A stretch of 64,000 nucleotides of DNA from Otis tarda (Eukaryota; Chordata; Aves; Otidiformes; Otididae). The position numbers were made by a program, and so were the translations under genes. How positions within the stretch are numbered: the stretch's first letter is position 1; each line of letters begins with the position of its first letter. Shown here piece by piece: positions 12,381 to 26,190 of this stretch. The stretch spans positions 18,972,501 through 19,036,500 of the forward strand of contig CM048553.1 of NCBI GenBank assembly GCA_026413225.1, in the 5' to 3' direction. Below the pieces are notes generated by a model. That model was given only the letters and a program-made list of their open reading frames with translations, did not search any database and was not told the origin of the DNA.

Positions 12381-13213
12381 CTTGTCTCCTTGTCCTTGGG
12401 CATCACAGGTGACCCGTAGCCAAAAGCCTGCTTGTCGACTGGGGTGGGCACCACCTCGGCCATGCCCGGGAGGCCAAGGGCGTTCCGTGCTTTTGCGTCC
12501 ACAAACACAGGTGGTCCCGGCTCCTTTTTGAAGGACTGGCGGCTGGGGGAAGACCTGTCAGGCTGGATGGTGTGGGGGGGAATGTGAGCGCTATGGTGAG
12601 GATGAATATCGATCATTCTCATGTCAGCCACTCTGTGGGGTGAGGCGGGAGGCGTTTTGGAGCTGAGAGTGGGCAAGTGGCTTTCTGGGTACTTTCGTGA
12701 CTTTTGTCTGTACAAGGACTGCTCCAGCATTTCAGGCTGCATAGAGGGGTTGCAGTAAGTGCTTGACGACCTCATGGCACTGCGATGGTAGGCTACAATG
12801 TGATCAGGGACATCAAGAGGGTGTCCGGAGTGGGGTGCAGCCACACTCATCCTTCCCTCGTGAAACAAGTAGGGGTCACCGTACAGACCTTCATTTCGGA
12901 TCAGGGCAAGGTTTTTGTTGCTCATGTCCTCGTCTGGTTTCACGTCCCGTCTCTCCAAAATGGCGCTTGGGCTGGGCGATATTGAGCGTGAGGCTGGCAC
13001 GCTGGAGAGTCGGTCCCTGGGGATGGTGGCATTGCCTGGCACACCCATGGGCCGGCCCCCGCCGTAGGGAATCCTGGATGGAGAGGGAGGCATGGAGTGG
13101 GGTACCGGGGTGGAGGGTGGAGAGCTGGGCATCGCGTGTGGAGGGTGCATGGCAGATCCAGGGCGGGAAGCACTTGGGCCATCTCGGCCCATATAAGCAA
13201 TTTCCCTCTGCAT
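12381..13213 (-). CDS. KIAA1217: KIAA1217 (SKT) internal exon D, long Pro/Ser/His-rich exon
   Basis: This is the largest exon in the window: 833 nt, 277 codons plus two bases, phase 0 in and 2 out. It has a pyrimidine-rich acceptor (TTTTCTTTCCAG) and a GTAAAG donor. The product starts MQREIAYMGRDG, then a proline-rich stretch (PPSTPVPHSMPPSPSRIPYGG region) with several PxxP motifs that could bind SH3 domains. Next come SPSPSAILERRDVKPDED, a His/Asp/Val-rich middle (HPLDVPDHIVAYHRSAMR), QKSRKYPESHLPTLSSKTPP, a His-rich patch (MIDIHPHHSAHIPPH), and SPSRQSFKKEPGPP near the end. Much of it is probably disordered. The order of motifs matches human KIAA1217; the last 40 or so residues appear less conserved. 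The exon is clearly more GC-rich than the flanking introns. The ATG at its first codon is internal to the gene; nothing supports it as a start. Confidence 0.96.
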
Positions 13214-16200
13214 CTGGAAAGAAAAGGAAAAACATATAAAATATAAAATTACTGATGTGGGTTGTGATGACCTTGACATCTACATAAAAAAAAAAGGAAA
13301 AAAACCAAACCTTGAACACCAAATAATTTGTCATCTGCATAAATAAAGCACTTCGGGACCTCAGTGCATAAAGAAAATAACACCTATAAACAGCAATAAA
13401 ATGGGCTGCATGTTAAAGGAGTATGAGAGTTTTTAAAATGCTTTTACTTAGGCAAATACTATCATACCCTAATCTGATATTCACAGCTACCAAAGCTGAA
13501 ATCAGGGGTTTCAGTGCCGGGTGTTCTAAGTACACGCAGCCAGCGACAGACTTAAGCAGTTTATTGATCACAGACACCGGCTAGAGTTCACTGATTCAAA
13601 ACCAGGAAGAAAATGCTGATGCTCTGGCATCACAAATAGATCTGAAGTCCTTAGACAAGAAAAATAAATATTGCAACTAACTGGCCATTTCCTTCAGTGC
13701 AGGATTCAGTCTTTTGCTAATAAATTGATGTGGTCTTTATTACACAAAGGATACAGAAAGCATAGGAGAACAAAACAAACATTTATTGACTGTAACACAG
13801 TCAAGTTGCAGGAAGACAGTTTGACCCTATAAAACATGTGCCATGGGTTTCCCTCATTGCAAAGATGATAGTGCTTCAGAGAGTTTGTGGAGTGCACACT
13901 CAGAAAGTCACCAAACATTTTATCATACTTTTGGAAGCAGCAGCAGTAACTGCCAGCAGTAATGAATGAGCAAGCAAGGAAAAGAAAGGCAAAACTTCCA
14001 TACCGACATGTTAGTGTTAGTGCTTTGTTAACAGAGGCCTTGGCAAAAATCTGTAACGGATATACGTGTTTCTGAGACTGTAGCATCTCAATCTACCTAG
14101 CAATGACCTCTCTAGACGGCTGAACGCTGTCAATGACAGACACAGGAGAAAATCTCCCTCTAGCAAGCACTATGTGCCTGCTCTGATGGTCTTAGGGTAA
14201 AGCGGGTAAACAGGGAGATGAAAAAGTCATCTGGGCTCCACCAACTAGATAAGAAAAAAAATTACAGCTTCTAAAATTTGTGTTGCTAATTTCAGCTTCT
14301 CTCTCCAGCACTTCCAAGGGGTTGTAGAAAACTGAGCATCACCAAGCCTGACTACATGTTCCTAAAGTTACAGAACACACATTAACATGCAGTGGAAGTT
14401 GCTGATCTGAAATCTTCACCATTTTTCTCCCCTCTCACTCCTTGCTTTGACATTGTGACTGGATCCATTGCAGTTACAGTCATCCACAGCTGATGAAGTA
14501 AGAAATTATATTCTATCCCTGCCTCACCACAGGTTTTTCCACTGGTAAAGGAATTGCGGTGGCGGTATATAAACAATAGCTGTTCTCATCACAGCAGGCT
14601 CCACACTTGGGAATTACAAATGACGTTCCCCAGGGCCAGAGATCAAAAGTCTGGAGTATCAGGTATCAGAAAGAAGAAAGGAGATAACCTGATTGTGGCA
14701 GCAGCAATAATAAATAAGCGTAACAGAACAAAGGAGCGTGCTGGGATGGGTCATAAATGAGCAAGACATAAGTCATCGAGACTAAGAGGAACATGGGATA
14801 ATTTTTTCATTTGCATGGAGAATCACTATAGTCTGGAATTTAAAATAAAATATAACTAAACAGTACTAATAAAATTATCAGTGGGCACTCAACATAGTTT
14901 TCTATCAGCTTGAAGAAACACTGCAACATACTGAGCTGTATCATGCTTTCAGACTCTGGACTTAGGCCAGCAGAACAAAAAGATTCCTCCTGACTTTAGC
15001 AGCTTTGGGATCATTTCTCCAGGGACAGGCAGCCAGAGGACTTTTGCACTGAGAGAACAGCCCAGAGAAAGAAAATCCTTCTTAGTTTCTGCTGTACAAG
15101 CTATACCATGCCCTATTTCGTTGCTTTAGCAAAAGCTACAACAGGTGCAATAGTATCTGGCACAGACACCATAGACACTGGGATGTGCTGGGTTGCAGTG
15201 AGAGGAAAATTCCAATGTTACCTTGTAGAGACGAGAAAATTTCCATGGGAAGATCTGAAAGCAACAGGCTTAATTTCCCCTAATGTCTGGACTTCATACT
15301 ATTGTATACGCTTATTCATGTCTCATAACTCAAAGAAATCTGTCAAAGAAAAATTCCTAGTTTTCCACCTTAATGTATTACCATACTTTAAGATGGACAT
15401 GAGGAGTTCAGATACAGAGCTGAACAATTGCTAAAACCCCATGTCTGAGTGCTGACGTATATAATGATATTTACTTTTGCTTTAAAATAGCACTTAGAGT
15501 ACATAGCCTGTATCAAGACTCCATCGGGCCAGGCAGGGCACTAATGTCTGCACAACGCCTTCCTAAGAAGTTCACTTTCTATTTTAAGCCATGACTCAGC
15601 CCCTGGGTGGAGCAGGCAGAATGGGAGAGCATTTGGAGCCAAAGAGTCCAGGGTGCCCAGGGCAGGTGCACCTGGGCATGCGGGCTGGGCAGGGACATGA
15701 GCCGGTGACCAGGAGCCAGGCAGCCTTACCAGCTGGATTAGAGTCTTCTAGCACCTGGTTGATATTTTCTTCCTCTCTTCTCCAAAATCTCCAGATTCTT
15801 TGCTAATGGCAGCTTTAAAAATGTGAATGATAGTCTCTTCTTGCTTCTCATCTACACATCTTTTGGGTTATATTCAAAGCACACTACTCTTTTACGTATA
15901 CTCAACTTTCTGGGCTGTTTTTCTTCTGTCCTCCACCACAAAACCCCCATGTTGCTCAATGAAAACACGTACTCTAGTATGCAGGCTGTCTTGAGCCACG
16001 TGTTCTTGGACTTCAACTGCATGACTCAGGGACAGAGAAAGAGGATATTTGGCTTATCTGAGCCTCTAAATACTATGTGCTATCACAGCCAATGGCTTTG
16101 AGGACAAAAGGAAGAGGATTTTTTAGTGCAAGTACAGGATCATGTGCTTTTCGACCGCAGCCATGTAACACGTTTGCCTGAGGGTGTGGCTTTCTTTAGC

Positions 16201-19200
16201 ACATAGCTCTTCCTTGTTCATACTGCCTGTAGACTTTACGTCCTTGAAACAGAAACTTGCTTTGTCAGTCCTTAGGGTAAAATATGGCAGATGGCTGGCA
16301 ACAACTCCTGCATAAAACATTTGAAAGGAAAAGGCATCACTAAGAATCAACACTGAAAAGCAAACATCATGTAAAACCAGTTATGTTCCTTATTTCAAAA
16401 CTAGTCAGCATACTCAATAACTTGCTGTATTTTGAATAGGACTATATGCAGAAATGTAGCAAACCAGCTATCCATCCACCCAAAAGGATGACTTTATAGA
16501 GTCTTGCTCCTGGTAGCTCACATAAAGGGTGGGCAAACCTTGCATCTCTGCATACAGCAGAATACAAAGCTTGTGGCAGCTCCTGGCCTCTCAAATAGCA
16601 TAGCTCCCCTGAAAGAAGGATAGAGTAGTGCTATCATAAACCTTGTGGATAGCAAAGAGTTGTCCTATTCAGTGTTTCAACAGCTGGTGATTTCTGCAGT
16701 ACAATTCAGCCTGTCTTCTTGTCCATCAGGACCAACACAACACTCTGCTGGTCTTTATTCTACATTTGCTAGGGTTGTCCTGTCTGATTGGTCACTGTTG
16801 TGGTCGGTCCCAACATGGGCATCTCACAACAAAGAGACTATCCTTACTTCTGTCTCTCCAGCTGCCTCAACACATCATCCGCACTTGTGGCACACGTTAG
16901 GCATGGCACGCGGAGCCATGCCTGCACGCACACCAAGGCAACGCCAGCTAGCGCTAAGCACTGAGCCACTGATTCATCGTCACCAGGCCAACCCTTCACC
17001 TCACCACACAGCTGGATACCAGAGGTATAGCCTGACTTATACCATTATCTGCTAACATCTCATAGCAAAACATGGGCAAAAGGAAAAGTAGGCCAGAGTT
17101 TCTGACCTGGCAGCCCTTCTCATTGCTCTCCCAGGCCTTGTCTACATCAACAGAGAACACAGCAACTGGCTTTGCCCCAAGGATTTCAGCCTGCCAAAAT
17201 ACCTACATGGAGCATGTTCCCTAGATGGAGCTTATCCATACACCCTCTTGGAGACACTTGGAGTTCCCAGCAGACTCCATTAATCACCTCTCAGGTATGT
17301 GAAGCTATTACTTTTCTTACTCTCCCGTTGACACCCTAAGAAAACTGCACTTACGCTCCTCAAGCTGGCTCACCCAACAGTAAACAGAGGAGACCTGCAG
17401 AGAATTTATCGACAGCTTGGAGAGTTTTTGAAGAAAAAGCTAGAGAAATGCTAAGTACTGATAAAATACTGATACATTCACGTCTGTAAAGAGACCTTTT
17501 ATGGAAATTGCTCACCAGAAGAAAATCCTCTAAAAAGTGAGGCAATCCTTCACTTTCCTAATCAGGAAAGACTTAATTAAAGGATGCCAAATCCAAAAAC
17601 AATACAATCCATTAGTTTGTTCTTTCCACATAAAAATAAATTGACAGCTTTACTGTACTACTTGTTAAAAACCTTCAGTTTACTCAGTAGTTTATACAAT
17701 ACCATTTCTGTCATGACTGGGGTTTGCACAGGTCATGTCAGGTTGGGTTTGGACAGCTGAAAGCACAAATCTGCTTTTGCATAAAACCATTTTATATACA
17801 GTTTTAATATTTCTAAAATAATATAATTTACATTAAGAAATAGCGCACTTGAAAATTACAGAATTGGTAAACAGATTGAAAATGAAGTTTTTAAAGTATC
17901 TGTATCATGACTATCTGTCTGAAGCCTATGCTGTCAGGTCTCACTGAAAGGTTGTCACACTTGCCTGTTCTTGCCTTCTCATAATGCACCTTTTAATTCC
18001 TGTAAATTTTCCCATTCTATTGGGTCATTACAGAAGAAAAACAGGCTGGCTGCAGCTATGGGTTCCTCCAGCTGCCCGATGCCATACTTGAAAACTGCAA
18101 ACATATCAGCATAAGTTTTAGCTTTTTCTGGTCAGGAACTTTCCAATGAAAAATACTTCCAGGAAACAAATGCTAATCCAAAAGAGCTGAAACATTTGGT
18201 AAAAACATCAGTAGAGACAAAAGTTGGGAAAAAAAAATACCCAGTAGATTTCAGTCAAACACTGACATTATTTCTTATCAGACATCCATGGAGTGTGCTA
18301 GAGCTTTGGCTTTCCAGATTCATAGACCCAGGGCAACTCGGTCAGAGCTCTGACACTAGGTCTTCCATGGTCTCTTCAGCACAGCGAGTACTTTGTAGTT
18401 TTGGGGTGATCTTCTAAACTAAGTAATAAGACATGCCAGGGGTTCAAATGTCCATCACTCCTCAGCAGTGCTTCCAGACTGGAAGTTTATTTGTCAATTT
18501 TGGCTAAGAATGGGCCCCCTGATGCCCAAAAGAATGTTCAGACCATGAAACAGATGACCTAGGCTAAGTTGGAGACCTGGCCTCAGCCAAGTCTGGCCCC
18601 ACAGTACAAGGCTCTAGGAGCTGCCAGGGTTCACAATTGTTTGTCATTATGGGAACCACATGCTGGTAAAATAAAACTGGTTTTGAATGCTCAGACGTCC
18701 CATGAATGGGGAACTCCAAGACCCAGCTAGCTGTTCTTAACATGTCCCACATATTTCCATTGTTTTTTCATGGATAATTTTCCAGACAAGGAGTTGCAGA
18801 ACCCCCTGAGAAATCTCAGCATTTATTATAATTAACTTCCCATTCTCAGCATGCATGTAGGTTTCAGTTCTTTAGCTCCTTTCACACAGTTTTGGTATAT
18901 GCCCAGCTGTAAAATCTCTATTACAGTGAAAGAAGAGTTTAGTTAAAAACTCAGAACTTCTATGAAACTGTAATTTTCTGGTTCTAGTGACTGATTACAC
19001 CAGAACAGAATACTTAATTGGACATATGTGGATATGGCAAGAGAATAACTGGGTGTTTCTTATTCAATTTGTGCTCCTAATTCCATGATTTTTCTTTCCC
19101 TTGATCAGCCAGTATAAACACTGTAATCAGGCAATATAAGATGTTTCTTAGGATGAGCCTGTAATGGTAAGTGATGGTGAGTTCACCCAGTCCTCCAGTT

Positions 19201-21067
19201 TCTATGTTCATAGACTTTTTTTTTTTTGACAGGTTCAGCTGACTAGAAGCTGACATGAACAAAATAGGAGAGTCAGAAGATGATGTTCACTATTCTAGGA
19301 GGTGGAATTTAGAGCACATAAACATGATCCTCCTGAAACAAGGCATCCTGAGTTAACCTTAATCAGATGTCGTCACCATACTACTCAATATCACTGTGAC
19401 ATCCAGTCTCCATACCTTTCTGCCAGTTGTGCAGGTGTACACAAAGGTTATGGCATAAGCACTATTTCATCTTCAAGAGCAGAATTTTTAGGATAACACA
19501 TTGTAACTGCCCATAAACTGGCTTGAAGCTCAGACACAGCACCACTTCCCTTCCCATGCCATTGAGCATCAAACACATTCTTAACATTATTGTCCCTTAT
19601 TTTATACCTATAGTTTTAATGCACACTTCTGCATGAACCCAGTCCCTACAGCAATCCAAATGTTTTACCTCAAGGTATTTTACATGTCTCAGCATGTCCT
19701 TTTATATCCCTGACTACATATAAATTTAATTCATACCATATCGTAAAGCTCCCATGGGGAAAACAAAGAATACCTAGTTCCCTTCTTACTGAATGTAAAA
19801 CGCATTCATAAAATTTTAAGCTAACCACAAAACAAATTTAATGGTAATATAAAAAATAACGTTTGATTGTTTCACCTTGCCTTTAAGTCAATGTGCATGC
19901 TGAAGATGGATCATGCAAACAAGCAGAAGGGAAAGTTTCAGACCAGATCCTACACAGACTGCTCTTTCATGCATAACTTCTTCAGCTATCCCGATGCTAC
20001 TCTGAGTATTTGTTTCTACAATTAAAAACAGTAGCTCTCTTATTACACTCTTAGACAACATTGTTACCTACAGACAAATAAAACAAACTTTGATAAGACT
20101 TTTGCTCTGAAATAATTAAAGCCACTTACTGTAACTTAGGAAATCACCTGCATGGCTACAGCAGCAAGATGAACATTTGGTTCCACTTCTTCTAATAAAG
20201 AACTTTTTGTTTTCAGCCTTGAATCTAAATCCTCAGTCTATGGTATAATATTTTGTATATCCATGCCTTCTGGGAAAAGGTTTTGAAACAGTAAAAATGT
20301 TCCTCATTCCCTCTGCACACAACAGGGGCAGGCCATCTCACTTTACCCGGTCATTGAAGTAATGCTGCTTCGATAGACTGAAGTACTTTTCCACATGACA
20401 AGCTTGCAATTTCTCCTCCCCTTCGAAATTAGTCACTAAATAACCTCCTTGGCATGTCACCCAGTCACAAACTGTGCAACACTATGTGATTCAATCGCTC
20501 AACCATTTTTTAATGTGTGCCTATAAGATGTATAGAAAGAGACTAACATTATGGAATGAAGCACCAGAGAGACTCACAAAGGGGAAAGCCATAAATAAAA
20601 GAGTGAGTAACCTCCACTTAGGCAAGAGAGTGCATTTCAAAGGCAACAATATGAAATGCGCACATATTAATTCTCCAACAGGTGAAGATCTCCAATTATT
20701 TAGCAAACCCAGTAGATACAATTCTAGAAAAAATACAGGAGTTATAAACCTTAGAAGCTTTTCACATACTCAGATTGGTAGTGACATTTGGCAGACAGAA
20801 GTGCAAGCCCCTCCTATGGAGGAGGCTGTCTACTCATTAACCAGGCACCTGAGCCTCTCGGCTAACTTGAACTTTGGGGCCCCTATAAATCAATCTCATT
20901 GTTATCTCTGCAGCACACCACACTAGCCACTATGGTTAGTAGTTTGATTTTTTTTTTAAAAAAAAGGGCAAAATAGAGAAGGCAAACGTAAAAAAAAAAT
21001 GGAATAGAAAGGATACTTTCCTCCCATCCATCCCCTCAATCCCAAAAGACCACAGAATATAGAAAAG

Positions 21068-21115
21068 ATCTTAAAATCTATTTTAAATCTATCTTAAAAT
21101 CTATCTTAAAAAATA
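21068..21115. repeat. AT-rich tandem repeat, about 12-bp period
   Basis: About four imperfect copies of ATCTTAAAATCT sit head to tail. It is probably a minisatellite produced by slippage. Confidence 0.7.
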
Positions 21116-21210
21116 CAGTATTTACAGTCCAAAAGAGAGGGTGCTTAAATATTATAGGAGAAAACCTCATTCCATGAGCAGTTCCCAGTCCTGTAGTTAT
21201 CTTCTGTTTT

Positions 21211-21284
21211 GGGGCGTTGGTTTTTTTTGCTGTTGTTTGGGGGGGGGGTGTGGGGGGTGTGTGCTTGTTTTTGTTTTTATGCAA
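21211..21284 (+). repeat. G-rich and GT-rich low-complexity tract
   Basis: A GGGG and a GG step are followed by T8, then G10, a TGT spacer, G6 and a short GT run. The plus strand, opposite to the host transcript, could form a G-quadruplex; the transcript itself would carry the C-rich form. Confidence 0.65.
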
Positions 21285-24200
21285 GTAAATAAAAATGTCT
21301 ATATCATAATGACTGACATTCAAAAGAACCAAAATACAATTTAAGCACATGACCATGAGCTAATATTGCTGTAAAGAACCATTTATAATGGGACCTTACT
21401 GGAGTAACATTCCTGTTTCACAGTACTGCTCGGAGTCTCTCAGCCATTAGTGAGAGAGGCATCATTAATTTCTGCTACAAAAGGGCAATCTGTCACAAGG
21501 CATTTAAGTAACAGAACAAAGATCAGAGCAGATCTGGTAGCCAACTAAAAATCCAAGTGTTGCACCCCTTACTCACCCAGTCCAACAGCGGAGAAGTCCT
21601 CCAGCTTTGTATACAGCTGCTGTGTTTTCTGATTTGTAATGTACATTGCAAATCTTTATTGCCATTATTGGTCTTGACCAGAACTTCACAAAATTTATAT
21701 GTAATGTAATATAAACTGTCTTTTCAGAAATGTAAAAAATATTTATTTTGTCTTAAATGTTTAGTTTTCAGTTTCACTGTAAAATATTTTAAAATATTAT
21801 TTTTATCAAATATTCACACTAGAACTATAATAAAGCATTATTATGTGCAGAAACAATGTTAAACCTATTCATTTTTATTTCAAATTTAATCAAGTCAAGG
21901 CTTGTTTCATTCAGTATAGGAGTAAAGCAGTATTTACCATTGAAGCATCTGGTTTATATTTGGCAGGTTTAACTAACCAGTCAAGCGTCCCCTTTTAATG
22001 AATGGATGTATATACTTGACCTAGTTAAAAAGCTGCTGACCAATCAGACTTAAAAACATCAGGAGTAAAAAACACAAGCAAATTATCCTAGTACACTTCT
22101 ATGCCATACATGCTTTCCAGCAGTTGCAGGGTATATTCTTCCATCCATGTTCTTCCTTACAGACTAACAAACCTGCAGTGAGAAATCACATTATTATGCT
22201 AATATGAGAATAAAAAAGACCACTATTTCACTACAGTTTCTCTGCAATGAATTGCAAGCTGGTAGGATGCACATTTTCAGTAACTGGAGTCTAGCAGGAT
22301 AAAGTATATCCCGGACCATCAGACATACTGTAACTAGTTCTTCATACATCTGACACTATATGCAAGAGTCTTCATTACGTCTGATGCATGCAAAAAGTTT
22401 TTCATAAGAGGAATGAATCTTCTTTTAATTTTAAAATATATCAGGCATAACATCAAAATATTGCACAGATATATCATTACCAAGGCTGTAATTTAATTTG
22501 TAGGTTCTAACAATGCATACAAACCGTTCAAGCATCACTTTCCATTTCAATTACTTTATCAGAGCCCTCAAGCCTTGTCTAACTTGCCATGTATTATTCC
22601 TTGTTTAATTACTTGCCATATAGTTGTTCATAATGTACTGTACAGAACAAGAGCTCCTTTTCAGTTTAACCCCATGTATAAACAGAGGGCATGCCCTTAA
22701 GAGGCACAACACCCTATGCTTCACTGAGATTAAGCCTGGAAGTTTAGCTCAGCTTATTACTTTAAAATCAGTGTTAACATCTATGTTAATGACAGGCTCA
22801 ACTTACCACTGACCTAAATTGCCAGTCACTCCTTCTTCTGTGTTATTAAGAATGTTGGTCTGTTGGACCTTTCCATAAATTTGCCTATCACATTAATTTA
22901 TTTTGTTTGCTTCCCTCATTTTTAAGTAAAAAAATGTTAGAGACACAACAACAGTAAAATACACAATTATAAAGCCAGAGAATGTTTTGAAGACTACTGT
23001 GAGGTATACATATGTGACGTAGATGTAACTTATTGCTTGACTGCTGATCAAAGTTTGTTCTGTTCCTGGTAACAGCTCTTTTGGTTCCTATTCCTTTAAT
23101 AATGCTTTAATGGATGGAAATAATTAAGCAGTTAATGCCTTGTATGGCTGTAAACAATCATTTCTTTGACAGAAAACAGGGAAGCACTTACAGGCTGGAT
23201 TGCTTGTCACTAACTCAGGACTTGGTTTCGTTCTCAGCACTCTGGAGCAAAGCTCGTGACGGAGCCAATCAGGTTTTGTTTAAAGGCAACAAGTTAGTTC
23301 AGTCCAGCAGAATCCAAATGGGAAGACAGTTTGCTGATGGTGGCTTTTACAGCTCTGTTACAAAAGAAGCATTATTTTCTCCTGGATTTTGGGGGTTGAG
23401 TTTGGGTTTTCTGGGGGTGGTTTTTTTTTTGCAAATGAAGGTCTCATGTCACCTCACCAGTCATATATCCCACCCAGTTTCTAATTCTGATTCAAGAAAC
23501 CAACAGTGTAGGAGGACAAAGACCTACGTATGGAGTTGTCTGCAGGATCTCCTAAATCTGCAGCCCCTGATACAGAAGACTCTTGAAGGCAGCTGGAGAG
23601 CCGCCATCAGCATCTTCCTTCCCTCTGCTTAGGCAAGCACCATGACAGAAACCTCTCCGTGTGGTTCTCCGCTTTCTGCAATGAAAGGAGGGAGGATCAA
23701 CCCCTAGCTTTGCCTCCAAACGTTCAACAGAGAAAGAAAAAAGTGGTCGTATCTAATAATCCATCTCAGCTGCTTCCCCACAGCAAAAATGGGGGAGCAG
23801 AACACAGCCTCCCAATCTGCTGTCCTTCACCAAGGTGCCGAGGTGACACCCAGCCCGGCACCCAGCCAAGCCAGGCTGTGCTGGTGCCACCCTGCTCTCC
23901 ACACTGCTCTCTGTGGTCCTGCATAATTCTTTCAAATTGACCTCAACTTTCCCACACCAGCTCTCCAGCCCACTGCCCCTATTTATACCCGCAAGGATAT
24001 GCGTGGTGTTTCCCTGAAGACTGAAAATCCTACAGAAGCTCTTTGAATTTGAGAGGCCAAGCTAAACAAAAGGGGAGGGAACAGAACAGTTCTGGCTGCC
24101 TGACACATACTGGATTTGTGATTACGTACAGACTACACTATCTTCCCCTAACATACATATTGTTTGTTATTCCCTCTGTTTACTGATTCGGAAGGCATGC

Positions 24201-24516
24201 AGTGGAACAGATATGCCTTGGGGTACACACAAGTACCGTAAAGTTCTCTTATTCTAAACTCCCTAGTTCTTAAAAAAAAATGCAAGCAAACAGCCCTCCC
24301 ACACCACAGAGCACATCACTACTAACTAGAAGGAACCACTATAAAGGGGATAGGCAGCCCTACAGCTTCACTGCTGGCAAAGCAGCAGGCTCGCTAGAAC
24401 AGTTGTGCTTGCAATGTGGAGCAATCTGGTCAGGAAGCCTTTGAACCAGCGCACAAGCGAGCAGCTGAGTTCCAAAAGAGCAGTGCTTCATTTTAACATG
24501 TATATTAACATCACGT

Positions 24517-24534
24517 ATACATACATACATACAT
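24517..24534. repeat. Short (ATAC) microsatellite
   Basis: Four and a half perfect ATAC units. Its length may vary between individuals. Confidence 0.75.
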
Positions 24535-25633
24535 GTTTCGCATATCAGCAGTACATTTTTTGCCTATGCTTTGGTAACAGCAGATCAACATAATCAGGAA
24601 TTTTAGATTTTTAGGGATTAAAAAAATTAAAGGCAAGCAAGTACAAGTGGGAAATCCTGTGCTGGAAACTCTATGAGCCTCTCAACATTTATTTTAAGTT
24701 TACTAGAGCAAATATAGCCAACTCTCACTGGAGCCGCATGAAGAAGGTTCTGCAAAACTGAACTATTACGTCAGGTCTGCAGTCTGTCTCTCTACCCTGT
24801 AATTTAAACCTCATGCTTCCCCCTCATTTCTGTACCGATTTAAACAAAGACACTTTCCTAGCTATAGGAAAGTATCACAGTATGTATCACAGACGTATAT
24901 GCATTAAGCACCTTTCAAAAGTTAAGACAGCACTATTAGTTGCTCTGTGTTGAGGATTTGTCTCACCTAATGTTGCATTAGAAGACAGTCAGCCCGGCAG
25001 CCTCCAGAGTTGGTCCATTCCCCCTGCAGCTGGGTGGCACCAGCTGCCTGTTGGCATTCCCTGCCTCTCGCCACCAACTGCAGTGGGCAGAAGTTTCTAC
25101 CCTAAGCTTATAAAGATTAGGCTTTTTTTTCCTAATTATCTGTCTATAGTGAGCCTGTCCAGATGTCTTTTCATTTAGCTCACTCTCTGCTCTGTTCCTC
25201 ATCCTATTTTTTTCCTTTTTTTTCTTCTTTATAAGTCAAGCCGAGATTCTATAACCAAAGGGGAAAATGGCAGCTTCATTCCCGCTGCTGCTCGCTTGTC
25301 CAAGCAATGGACTTCGTTGTGATCAACCTTGGTGGATCCAACTTGGCCTGTGGTTCCTATTTGAGTGAGCTAAGAACTAAGGGTGTCCAGCCTGAAGCTG
25401 GTAATAAACATTATTTGTTTATCAACAGATGTAGATGCAACTCCACTCTCATCGTCCTTTTCCTCTGCCCTACCATTAGCACGTTTACTTATGCCTGAAG
25501 TTCTTAAAGCTTAAATGTATAGGACTGAGTCTGTAGCATGAATTTTTTCCTACTTAGTCCATACATAATGCAAAATATTAATAAAAATAGCAGAAGTCAT
25601 ATGCTACGAACATTTAACTAATACATACTCATG

Positions 25634-25687
25634 ACTTGGACTCTTAAAGGTCTTTTCCAACCTAAATGATTCTGCGATTCTGTGACA
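25634..25687 (+). mobile_element. CR1 3'-end fragment
   Basis: About 54 bp match the extreme 3' end of CR1: a GGTCTTTTCCAACCTAAATG core followed by two degenerate copies of the 8-bp tail (GATTCTGC, GATTCTGTG). No coding part is left. Extreme 5' truncation is common in this family. A purine-rich stretch begins immediately after it. Confidence 0.8.
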
Positions 25688-25689
25688 CT

Positions 25690-26190
25690 GAGAAGAGATA
25701 GAGTAGGCAAAGAAGAATTATATGGGAAGGTAATGGGGAACTCTGAGTGTAAAACTACAGAAGAAAGAGGAAAAAAGACAAAACAAAAAGGGAATGAGAC
25801 AGGGTGAAAGACAATAATAGGAGTTTGTGAAAGAGGCCAGAGATAAAAGAGGGTAACACTGGAGATGGAGTGCTGAGAACTAAATAGGTAAACAAGAAAG
25901 GGATAATAAATAACAAAGAAATAAAAATAGGAGACTTAAGCTAGGAGGTGAGGAACTGATGAGAAGAAGAGGATTTAAAGACACTATAGTGTAATGAAGG
26001 GAAATGCAACAAAAAAAAAAATCAATGAAAGAATGAGAAAACAGAATAAGAGTGGAAAAACATGAACTAACGCAAATTTTCTTCAAGGCTAGAAGATCTT
26101 GCATTAGTTTTTGTTATTACAAAGCTGTAGCCTAGCATAGCAGACATGGGAGGAAGAAAGGAAGAAGAGGAAAAAGAAAGAAGAAAATAT
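25690..26190 (+). repeat. Purine-rich stretch, plus strand
   Basis: About 500 bp are strongly biased to A and G on the plus strand, with frequent GAAGA, GGAAA and AAAGA motifs and few pyrimidine runs. It begins right after the CR1 3' end at 25634-25687. No exact period is apparent. Confidence 0.6.

Noticed and set aside
13211-13213. ATG at the first codon of exon D as a translation start
   Set aside because: A consensus acceptor directly precedes it and the phase joins exon C, so it is an internal codon.
12763-13239. 158-codon plus-strand open frame over exon D
   Set aside because: It is the antisense shadow of a GC-rich coding exon. The minus strand has the conserved protein and splice sites.
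13706-14086. 126-codon minus-strand frame near exon D
   Set aside because: It is Cys/Phe-rich with no family match, and there is no evidence that it is spliced to neighbouring exons.
23114-23632. 172-codon plus-strand open frame
   Set aside because: It has no recognisable motif, low-complexity stretches (FWGLSLGFLGVVFFL), and no splice or promoter context; probably chance.
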